48,056 bases of DNA, taken from the NCBI GenBank assembly GCA_025923195.1, contig JAICGJ010000018.1, forward strand, positions 1 through 48,056, given 5' to 3'. Position numbers and translations under genes: made by a program. Below, piece by piece: positions 41,571 to 48,056 of the stretch (position 1 is its first letter; every line of letters starts with the position of its first letter). The notes below the pieces were generated by a model, which searched no databases, had not been told where the DNA came from, and saw only the letters and a list, made by a program, of their open reading frames with translations. The stretch is from Chryseolinea sp. GTDB taxonomy: Bacteria; Bacteroidota; Bacteroidia; Cytophagales; Cyclobacteriaceae.

Positions 41571-44041
41571 TTTGCAAAGGGTTTGAGCGCCGTGCTAATC
41601 CGATTTTCCAGGAACCTCAAATGGTATATTGTCATGGCGCCCTTCGTGCGGGGAAGGGCACGTTTAATTCTTGCTTGAATTTCCCCAAGTTTATTGATGA
41701 CAATGGGTGGTATGTCTCGCATAGACTTGTCATTCTTAGGTGGATCGATCAATTCTATTAACTTATCCACATATAACTGCTGAAGATTCCGGCGATAGCT
41801 GCTAATAGTATCATACGTCTTCAATTCCTGCCACATTGCGTTATCGAGATCATCAATAAAATTTATGAGAGGGTATGCTTTTTTTCCATAAATATTCTGC
41901 GCATCTGCCATCTTCGCCAGGTTAGAACTTTTCAGCAAGCTGCTAAGCACCATATTTTGTGACCGCGCAATGATCTGTGCAGGCGATTTACCGATTCTCG
42001 TAAGGATGGCAGTGTCCAATAGCCATGTGGGTGTGGTGAAAATATGGCGATTGAGAAAATCCATGGATTCCCATTGCAATTCAATGGGGACTACGTCAAA
42101 TACTGGCCCGGGCTGATCAGATGACTTAACAGTCTCATACATTCCACCAACATAGGCCATTGCGTGACCAAGATAGTAATCAAACTGGTTGATGACACCG
42201 TTATACATCTGATTCAGGCTTCGATAACTTTCATGTCCCTGGTAAGTCCATTTAATAAGATTGGGAACCACGCGTTGAAGATTTCGGATGCCATATTCAC
42301 CGGCTTTCATGGCGTTGTCGCCAACGTCTTCAGTTTGAGTACGAGGATCGTTAGAGGTGAACTCGGATCCAAACCTGAGTTTCTCGTTTTGAAGTTTATC
42401 TACAACCCAATCATTCATTATAGGAATTTCCTCATCTGCATTTTTTGCCTCCGGGAACAGGCGATATCCCCATTCAATTGCCCAATGATCATAAATTCCG
42501 ATTCTGCTTATTAGTCCGCGCTCTCCAACGCTATCCTGAGGCTGTGCAACATAGTTAAAGCGCGCATAGTCCATAATCGACGGTGTATGACCATTAGCCT
42601 CGAGCCAGACGCGATCGCGGAGCTTCTCTACAGGTACAGAAGAACTGGCGGCAAAATTATGCGTAAGGCCTAACGAGTGGCCTACCTCGTGAGACGCTAC
42701 CGACCTGATCAATTGTCCCATTAGCTTATCATCGAATTGCATTTTCTGCGCACGAGGATCCAGTGGACCACATTGCACCATATACCACTCCCGGAGTATG
42801 GACATAAGGTTATGATACCAATTAATATGACTTTCTAGGATCTCACCGCTCCTGGGATCTGTAATTATCGGGCCGGCTGCGTTTGCAAACGAGGAAGGTT
42901 TGTATACAATGGCAGAATGTCTCGAATCTTCCAGGCTCCAATTTGGATTTTGCTGCTCCGTAGGAGCTTCTTTAGCCAAAATTGCGTTTTTAAAACCAGC
43001 CTTCTCAAAGGCTGCCTGCCAGTCCGTGATGCCTTGAACCAGATAGGGAACCCATTTTTTTGGTGTTGCCGGATCGATGTAATAAACAATTGGCTTTTCA
43101 GGTTCGACCAACTCTCCCCTGAGATACCTGGCCATGTCGGCCGGTTTTGGTTCAAGCCTCCATCGCTTGATATAACTCACAACTTTGACACCCTGCGGAT
43201 TGGCGTCGTAGTCTGTATATCGTTCAGTAAAATATCCGATCCTCCTGTCGGCATATCGTTTTCGCATAGGTTTCTTGGGAAGCAATACCAGGGATGTATT
43301 CAATTCCATGGTGAAGGTATTGTCTGTTACCGTGTTCCGATAGGTTTTTATAGTCCTGATTTCAACGTTCAATGGAAAGGAACTGATGTCTTTGATATAA
43401 CTTGTATTGGAAACCAATCCGCCAACGCGCATAGTCTTCTTCGAGGCAGAACTAAAGAACAGAATATCGTTGTCTCCGTTTACGTAGTCCGTTATTTCGA
43501 TAACACTACCCCTACCGTTTGGGCTATATGCACCTATACCAAAAGCCGATACCAGCGGTTGAAGATTCGACCGAATAACCGCGTTAAACATAGCGTCTGT
43601 GCTATCCCCTGCGTTTTCCTCAAAGGTGATTCGACGGAGAAACAGTTTAGAGCCAGGGCCTTTTTCGAAGCGAATGACTGTATTCCCGATTTGATCGCCT
43701 GCATAGCCCGTATATTCAGGTCTAATTCCAGCGGCACCTTGTGCGATACGGCAGACTACAAGTATATCTCGTCCTAAGAGCGTGTCGGGAATTTCGAAGT
43801 AATAGTTGTCATCGACTTTATGCACGGTAAACATCCCTTTCCGCGTTATGGCATTGGACCTGATGATATTGTTATAATTGCGCGGAGCGGAAAGTTGCGT
43901 ATTTCCCGCAGGAACAGAGGAGGGAGTTTCTTTCTTAGAGGTATCCAGGGGCACAACTGGAACCGCTGGTCTGGTTTGAGTTTGCGCTAAGGTAAATTGA
44001 CATAATATCGAGGATAAGACAAAGATTCCAATAATTCGCAT
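41567..44041 (-). CDS. secreted zinc metalloprotease (DUF5117/DUF4953 metzincin)
   Basis: The 824-residue protein has a signal peptide (MRIIGIFVLSSILCQFTLA). Then come a DUF5118/DUF5117-like region (to about residue 300) and a metzincin domain whose zinc motif HEVGHSLGLTHNF begins near residue 450 and fits HExxHxxGxxH. The Met-turn is SIMDYARF, about 40 residues later. Together these give an active extracellular or periplasmic metalloprotease of a type widespread in Bacteroidota. The substrate is not known. It converges with the DUF1080 gene with a four-base overlap; 287 bases without a gene lie upstream. Confidence 0.88.
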   Translation of the reverse strand: MRIIGIFVLSSILCQFTLAQTQTRPAVPVVPLDTSKKETPSSVPAGNTQLSAPRNYNNIIRSNAITRKGMFTVHKVDDNYYFEIPDTLLGRDILVVCRIAQGAAGIRPEYTGYAGDQIGNTVIRFEKGPGSKLFLRRITFEENAGDSTDAMFNAVIRSNLQPLVSAFGIGAYSPNGRGSVIEITDYVNGDNDILFFSSASKKTMRVGGLVSNTSYIKDISSFPLNVEIRTIKTYRNTVTDNTFTMELNTSLVLLPKKPMRKRYADRRIGYFTERYTDYDANPQGVKVVSYIKRWRLEPKPADMARYLRGELVEPEKPIVYYIDPATPKKWVPYLVQGITDWQAAFEKAGFKNAILAKEAPTEQQNPNWSLEDSRHSAIVYKPSSFANAAGPIITDPRSGEILESHINWYHNLMSILREWYMVQCGPLDPRAQKMQFDDKLMGQLIRSVASHEVGHSLGLTHNFAASSSVPVEKLRDRVWLEANGHTPSIMDYARFNYVAQPQDSVGERGLISRIGIYDHWAIEWGYRLFPEAKNADEEIPIMNDWVVDKLQNEKLRFGSEFTSNDPRTQTEDVGDNAMKAGEYGIRNLQRVVPNLIKWTYQGHESYRSLNQMYNGVINQFDYYLGHAMAYVGGMYETVKSSDQPGPVFDVVPIELQWESMDFLNRHIFTTPTWLLDTAILTRIGKSPAQIIARSQNMVLSSLLKSSNLAKMADAQNIYGKKAYPLINFIDDLDNAMWQELKTYDTISSYRRNLQQLYVDKLIELIDPPKNDKSMRDIPPIVINKLGEIQARIKRALPRTKGAMTIYHLRFLENRISTALKPFAN

Positions 44042-44328
44042 TCTTCAGTTCTATTTTCAACTATGTTCACTGGTCACTGTTTTAGAAAAGTAACCATTTT
44101 TTAATAAACTAGTTCCGAGGGGGCCCTATTAATCCCTGGCCATACATATTCTTCTTTGAAGCGCCACACTGAATTTCCTTTACGATATTAGGACGGGTTC
44201 AAATTTCACAGCCGTGGGACTTTTCTCTACAAGAGCCTGCCATACAAATTTAGAACGTTAGACGCATAGTCGCTATTTTATAATGGCATGATTTTGAGCT
44301 TACAACAGGTAAACCTAAAGACAAAATC
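44042..44328. other. divergent intergenic region with no structure seen
   Basis: This 287-base stretch separates the divergent metalloprotease and DUF2383 genes and must contain both promoters. A TGATTTTG near 44288 is one mismatch from a -7 box, but its spacing to a -33 box is not convincing. I see no repeat, hairpin or open frame of note. Confidence 0.5.
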
Positions 44329-44802
44329 ATGAAACAACGAAAAGTAAATGAGGAAACCATTGAGATCATCAATGACCTTATCAAGATTAACAATGATCGA
44401 ATAAAGGGTTATGAAAAAGCGATTGAAAATACAGATAGCCTGGAAGCAGAGTTAAGAACCCTTTATTCGCGGATGATAGAGGAAAGTCATGAATACAACC
44501 GTGAATTATCAGATCGCGTTGCGCAACTGGGAGGAGAACCTGCAAGTGATAGTTCAGTCCCGGGAAAGATTTATCGTGCGTGGATGGACGTAAAGGCTAC
44601 TTTTAGTGGCAACGACACAAAATCTACATTAGCAGCCTGCGAATTTGGAGAGGATGCTGCACAAAAGGCTTATGCTAAGGCGCTTGAAAACGAATCGAAC
44701 CTTGCTCCCGACGTCCGTGATCTGATCACGAGGCAAAAATCCTTGTTAAAGGGATCCCACGATCTGGTGCGCCAATACCGCGATCAGTATGCAGAGGCTT
44801 GA
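44329..44802 (+). CDS. PA2169-family four-helix-bundle protein (DUF2383)
   Basis: The 157-residue protein opens with NEETIEIINDLIKINNDRIKGYEKAIEN, and has the later segment WMDVKATFSGNDTKSTLAACEFGED, both characteristic of PA2169/DUF2383 proteins, which are ferritin-like four-helix bundles. It has no signal peptide. Relatives are linked to stress or stationary phase, but a biochemical role is not established. The DUF4142 gene follows after 17 bases, so the two are probably co-transcribed, up to the terminator at 45393-45416. Confidence 0.87.
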   Translation: MKQRKVNEETIEIINDLIKINNDRIKGYEKAIENTDSLEAELRTLYSRMIEESHEYNRELSDRVAQLGGEPASDSSVPGKIYRAWMDVKATFSGNDTKSTLAACEFGEDAAQKAYAKALENESNLAPDVRDLITRQKSLLKGSHDLVRQYRDQYAEA

Positions 44803-44819
44803 CCCAATAATTCGGCCTC

Positions 44820-45383
44820 ATGAAACGGATCCTCCTTCTTTTGACTTTTGGGTTTCTGGCGGCACTGTTTGTCGGGTGTGACCCGCGAACAGGAGCCGAC
44901 AGCCACAATATCTCAGAAGAACATAATGAGGAAAATTCTGAGACAAAAACGAAGAAGCGGCTGGCTGAATTTCTGGCTGACGCTGTTGAATCTAAATATG
45001 CCGATTTAAAACTTGCCGAACTGGCAAGTATTAAGTCGGACAATAGGGACATACAGAATTTTGCGCAGGATCTGGCAAATGATCATACAAACACATTGAC
45101 TGAGTTGCAGGCCCTCGCGGATAAAAAAGGCATTCGTGTTCCTGTCGAAGAAGGGGAAGACACCAAAGAGAAAATAAATAAACTCTCCGAAGAGAAAGAT
45201 CCCGACTTCGATAAAAAATGGTGCGATGAACTTATCGCAAAACATAAAGAAGCAATACGCGAGTTTGAGTCAATGTCAGATCGTTCAGACGACCCTCAGT
45301 TACAGGAGGTGATAGACAGATCGTTAATAGACCTGAGAGCCAAACTTGAGAAGCTCAACGCACTTGCAAATAGCATGAAGTAA
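44820..45383 (+). CDS. DUF4142 lipoprotein
   Basis: The 187-residue protein has a lipoprotein signal with lipobox LFVGC near residue 20, then a low-complexity acidic linker, and a DUF4142 four-helix domain (about residues 45-185) with FLADAVESKYADLKLAEL, DIQNFAQDLANDHTNTLTEL and AIREFESMSDRSDDPQLQEVIDRSL. DUF4142 proteins are ferritin-like, periplasmic and often upregulated by stress; their activity is unknown. It is the second gene of a unit with the DUF2383 gene, and a terminator follows. Confidence 0.9.
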   Translation: MKRILLLLTFGFLAALFVGCDPRTGADSHNISEEHNEENSETKTKKRLAEFLADAVESKYADLKLAELASIKSDNRDIQNFAQDLANDHTNTLTELQALADKKGIRVPVEEGEDTKEKINKLSEEKDPDFDKKWCDELIAKHKEAIREFESMSDRSDDPQLQEVIDRSLIDLRAKLEKLNALANSMK

Positions 45384-45392
45384 TTAAAGTAG

Positions 45393-45416
45393 GCCGGGTG
45401 AACTGCCCGGCTTTTT
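45393..45416 (+). terminator. intrinsic terminator after the DUF2383-DUF4142 unit
   Basis: GCCGGG (45393-45398) pairs perfectly with CCCGGC (45406-45411) around a 7-base loop, and a T5 run follows (45412-45416). It starts ten bases after the DUF4142 stop and is the clearest terminator in the window. Confidence 0.85.
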
Positions 45417-45660
45417 CTTGGCCTTGGATTACATTTTATTGGCATACCTTTTCGGCTATCACCGTCATTTCGCAGAATCCTCCGTTTGGACGATACGCGC
45501 TCAGAATTTAACAATCATCGTCGTGAATACTACAGCTATCAAGGCAACTATACGAAGAAAATTTCTCACAAGCGCAAACTGATAACGACGTATATGAATG
45601 ATGACAATGGGTTAAAAGTCAATTGGACATGGTACCGAACCAACCAGGCGACAATCTAAC

Positions 45661-47016
45661 ATGAAAAACATGAGAACACGTTTCACGATAAGGCTATCCG
45701 CTCCAGCGATCCTCGCAGTTGGGCTATGTAGTCTCGTATTTCTCCAAGCGTGCGACCAGCGCGTCAAGTCCAGCGGCGGACCGACTGATACAGCCTCCTA
45801 TAAACTAGTAAACGATTCCCTGCCAGCTCCATACGCGACAAAGTCGGTGAAAAATTATAGTAAAGTTATTGGCTGGCCTGAAGGAAAAAAACCAGTGGCC
45901 CCCGCAGGGTTTACGGTGAGCCTATTTGCCAAAGGATTGCAGAACCCACGCTGGCTTTATGTAGTGTCGAATGGGGATATCCTCGTTGCGGAAGCAAACA
46001 CCGAAAGCAGAGGGCTTAAGAAAATAACGGAAAAAGTTACCGGGAAAGCGGAATCTCAAAATACAGGCGAAAGCGCAAACCGGATATCCCTACTTCGTGA
46101 TAAGAATAATGACGGCATACCTGAGCTTCAGCAGGTTTTACTGTTTGGATTGAAACAGCCTTTCGGAATGCTGGTCTTGGGCAACAGCTTATACGTCGCG
46201 AACACGGATGCACTTGTGCAGTACCCATACCAGCCCGGGCAAACGCAGATCAAAGCCGAGGGTAAAAAGTTACTGGAATTGCCAGCTGGAGGTTACAATA
46301 ACCATTGGACTCGCAATATCATTGCTAACGCAGATCATACAAAGATTTTCATCTCCGTTGGATCGGCTAGCAATATTGCAGAGCATGGCATGGAAAATGA
46401 AATTCGAAGGGCAAACATTATGGAAGTAAATCCGGATGGGACAGGCGAACGAATTTTGGCCAGCGGCTTACGCAACCCCGTGGGTATGGGCTTGAATCCC
46501 AGTACGAGCGAGTTATGGACCGTTGTTAATGAACGCGATGAACTTGGAGATGATCTTGTACCTGATTACCTCACACAAGTAAGGGAGGGCGGCTTTTATG
46601 GATGGCCGTACGCATATTTCGGGGCCAATGAAGATCCCAGGCTTAAGGGACAGAAACGCGATCTTGTAATAAAAACAATAAAACCCGATGTAGACCTGGG
46701 CGCCCATACGGCATCGTTGGGACTGGCATTTTATACAGGTAAAAGCTTCCCTGCCAAGTATCGCGGCGGTGCCTTCATAGGACAACATGGGTCGTGGAAC
46801 AGGTCGGAACTCAGTGGTTACAAGGTTGTTTTCGTTCCATTCCAAAACGGAAGGCCCAGCGGGGAGCCCGAGGATTTCCTGACAGGTTTTATTGCCGATG
46901 CCTCGAAGAGCGAGGTCTATGGGCGTCCTGTTGGAGTTGCAGTCCTTCCCGATGGCGCGTTATTGGTAGCAGATGATGCCAGCAATGTGATCTGGAAAAT
47001 ACAAGCAGAACATTAG
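45661..47016 (+). CDS. PQQ-type sugar/sorbosone dehydrogenase-like lipoprotein
   Basis: The 451-residue protein has a lipoprotein signal with lipobox FLQAC near residue 30. The rest is a six-bladed beta-propeller of the glucose/sorbosone dehydrogenase family (PF07995 group): GLQNPRWLYVVSNGDILVAEA, SNIAEHGMENEIRRANIMEVNPDG, ASGLRNPVGMGLNP, GGFYGWPYAYFG and GAFIGQHGSWNRSELSGYKVVFVPF. Such enzymes oxidise sugars with PQQ and pass electrons to the respiratory chain from the periplasm. PQQ synthesis genes are not in the window, so the cofactor is inferred from the family. The 277 bases upstream hold the terminator and an unexplained open frame. Confidence 0.87.
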   Translation: MKNMRTRFTIRLSAPAILAVGLCSLVFLQACDQRVKSSGGPTDTASYKLVNDSLPAPYATKSVKNYSKVIGWPEGKKPVAPAGFTVSLFAKGLQNPRWLYVVSNGDILVAEANTESRGLKKITEKVTGKAESQNTGESANRISLLRDKNNDGIPELQQVLLFGLKQPFGMLVLGNSLYVANTDALVQYPYQPGQTQIKAEGKKLLELPAGGYNNHWTRNIIANADHTKIFISVGSASNIAEHGMENEIRRANIMEVNPDGTGERILASGLRNPVGMGLNPSTSELWTVVNERDELGDDLVPDYLTQVREGGFYGWPYAYFGANEDPRLKGQKRDLVIKTIKPDVDLGAHTASLGLAFYTGKSFPAKYRGGAFIGQHGSWNRSELSGYKVVFVPFQNGRPSGEPEDFLTGFIADASKSEVYGRPVGVAVLPDGALLVADDASNVIWKIQAEH

Positions 47017-47063
47017 GAGAAAAAATTTACATGCGGTAACTTATCCTGTAACCCCAAAATCCT

Positions 47064-47516
47064 ATGTCAAAATTAGATTATGTTCCAGAAGGACTCCAGC
47101 CGTTAACGCCTATGCTGGCAGTCAGAAATGCAGCGAACGCAATTACATGGTATAAGAAAGTATTAATGGCAACGGAAATAAACCGTTTAACGGATGCAGA
47201 CGGTACAATAGCGCATGCCGAACTTCGTATAGCGGATTGCGTACTGATGCTTGCCGAGGAAAACCCATCTTACAATAAGAGCCCTGATATTCTTAATGGC
47301 ACTTCTGTCATTCTTAATCTTTATGTGCCCGATGTTGACAAAACGGTCGATCTTTCCGTTAATGAAGGTGCGACATTAATTTTTCCCGTAGCAGATCAAT
47401 TCTATGGCGATCGCGCTGGGCGAATTCAAGACCCCTTTGGCCACATGTGGATCATTTCAAGGCATCTAAGGGATGTAACGCAAGAGGAAATGCAGAAGCA
47501 GATGAATGAAATGTGA
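47064..47516 (+). CDS. VOC-family protein (PhnB/glyoxalase-like)
   Basis: The 150-residue protein is a single PhnB-type VOC domain: GLQPLTPMLAVRNAANAITWYKKVL, AHAELRIADCVLMLAEE, and the closing YGDRAGRIQDPFGHMWIIS are the usual features. Relatives include glyoxalases, dioxygenases and antibiotic-binding proteins; PhnB-like members are mostly of unknown activity. The metal-ligand pattern (H in AHAEL, E/H later) is only partly visible. It follows the sugar dehydrogenase gene after 47 bases and may be on the same transcript. Confidence 0.85.
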   Translation: MSKLDYVPEGLQPLTPMLAVRNAANAITWYKKVLMATEINRLTDADGTIAHAELRIADCVLMLAEENPSYNKSPDILNGTSVILNLYVPDVDKTVDLSVNEGATLIFPVADQFYGDRAGRIQDPFGHMWIISRHLRDVTQEEMQKQMNEM

Positions 47517-47540
47517 ATTAGATCAAATGGATCAAAGAAG

Positions 47541-48056
47541 ATGACGGAATATGAGCAAGAAGCCATGAAGGAGTTGACGGCCTGGCAGCGAGAAATGAAG
47601 CTTTCTCCTTCCCTTATTGGCGGGCTGGCAAAAAAAGTGCAAACGCGGATCAACAGGATTATCCCTGAGAAAATACACGCCGCCGTGACAGTAGCCATCA
47701 AACAAATGACCCGGGCTGTTATCTTCGGCTCAGGGTTCACAACGGCCACGCCATTGGCAGAAGGAACGCTCGAGGAGCGGGAGTTGAAAGTGAAACAACG
47801 AATTAAGTTTTACAAGAATACTGCCGCTACCGAGGGTGCAATAACCGGTGCTGGCGGGATCTTGCTGGGACTGGCAGACTTCCCATTGTGGCTAACCTTG
47901 AAAATGAAGCTCCTACACGAAATTGCCGCGGCCTATGGGCATGATGTTAAGGAATATAAAGAACGCATTTACATCCTTCACATTTTCCAACTCACCTTCT
48001 CCAGCCAAAGCCACAGAAATAAAATCGTCCGCCTGCTTGAAGATTGGGAAAATGAA
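47541..48056 (+). CDS. EcsC-family protein, N-terminal part (cut by window end)
   Basis: The frame begins at the ATG at 47541 (MTEYEQEAMKELTAWQ) and is open to the window end, giving 172 residues of a longer protein. The segments VTVAIKQMTRAVIFGSGF, GAITGAGGILLGLADFPLWLTLKMKLLHEIA and YGHDVKEYKERIYILHIF match the EcsC family, which has two short hydrophobic stretches. The name comes from a Bacillus gene next to an ABC transporter; the function is not established. It starts 24 bases after the VOC gene. Confidence 0.85.
   Translation, partial: MTEYEQEAMKELTAWQREMKLSPSLIGGLAKKVQTRINRIIPEKIHAAVTVAIKQMTRAVIFGSGFTTATPLAEGTLEERELKVKQRIKFYKNTAATEGAITGAGGILLGLADFPLWLTLKMKLLHEIAAAYGHDVKEYKERIYILHIFQLTFSSQSHRNKIVRLLEDWENE

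Noticed and set aside
42917-43777. 286-codon plus-strand frame inside the metalloprotease gene
   Set aside because: It is antisense to a well-supported metzincin with signal peptide, zinc motif and Met-turn, and its translation is cysteine- and phenylalanine-rich without domain features.
47426-47749. 107-codon minus-strand frame near the window end
   Set aside because: It lies opposite the VOC gene end and the EcsC start, both of which are well supported on the plus strand.
1-48056. tRNA, rRNA, transposase or prophage genes
   Set aside because: None were recognised on reading both strands, though a tRNA could be missed without a covariance search.

Overview
The window looks like chromosome from a member of the Bacteroidota, most probably of the order Cytophagales. 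The evidence is the set of families present: FtsX/MacB-type permeases with no ATPase domain, a LytS/LytTR pair, DUF1080 and DUF4142 lipoproteins, a metzincin with DUF5117/DUF4953 architecture, TAnnTTTG-like -7 boxes and few Shine-Dalgarno sites. This placement is inferred from protein families I recognise, not from a marker gene. I see no rRNA, tRNA, CRISPR array, transposase or phage genes.

Layout. 1-9.9 kb: the 3' end of an FtsX-type permease, a class C beta-lactamase-like serine hydrolase, an AraC regulator, a DUF3237-cupin pair, a TerC membrane protein, a HelD-type helicase and a LytS/LytTR two-component system. 9.9-14.6 kb: a Tat-exported molybdenum hydroxylase (IorAB type), a guanine deaminase and a phosphotriesterase-family hydrolase. 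14.7-15.4 kb: a non-coding array of degenerate tandem repeats built from two related hairpins, followed by a truncated DNA-alkylation-repair (AlkD-like) gene and a DUF1801 gene. 16.4-20.9 kb: a compact cassette with an MHS-type MFS transporter, an O-methyltransferase, two paralogous four-helix membrane proteins on either side and a PAS-LuxR regulator. 21.0-29.0 kb: two drug-efflux systems around one TetR gene, namely tetR-tolC-adaptor-RND pump on the minus strand and a divergent DHA2-type MFS pump. 29.0-36.4 kb: a sugar-acid catabolic region (FAD oxidoreductase, class II fructose-bisphosphate aldolase, four-carbon acid sugar kinase, divergent D-erythronate dehydrogenase-like gene and GntP permease). 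36.6-48.1 kb: a full-length FtsX-type permease, an alpha/beta hydrolase, a DUF1080 lipoprotein with a PHP-like C-terminal part, a zinc metalloprotease, DUF2383 and DUF4142 stress-type proteins followed by a clear terminator, a PQQ-type sugar dehydrogenase lipoprotein, a VOC protein and the start of an EcsC-family gene cut by the window end.

How genes work together. The RND set is a complete tripartite pump with its regulator. The sugar-acid genes make sense as uptake (GntP), oxidation (DenD), phosphorylation (DUF1537 kinase) and channelling of the triose phosphate through the aldolase, but the usual isomerase and decarboxylase are not in the window. The methyltransferase cassette looks like a small-molecule modification and transport unit with its own regulator; its substrate cannot be read from the sequence.

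The observations I rate most worth following are the hairpin array with the adjacent broken gene, the methyltransferase/MFS/paired-membrane-protein cassette with promoter-flanking repeats, and the sugar-acid cluster with its missing steps.
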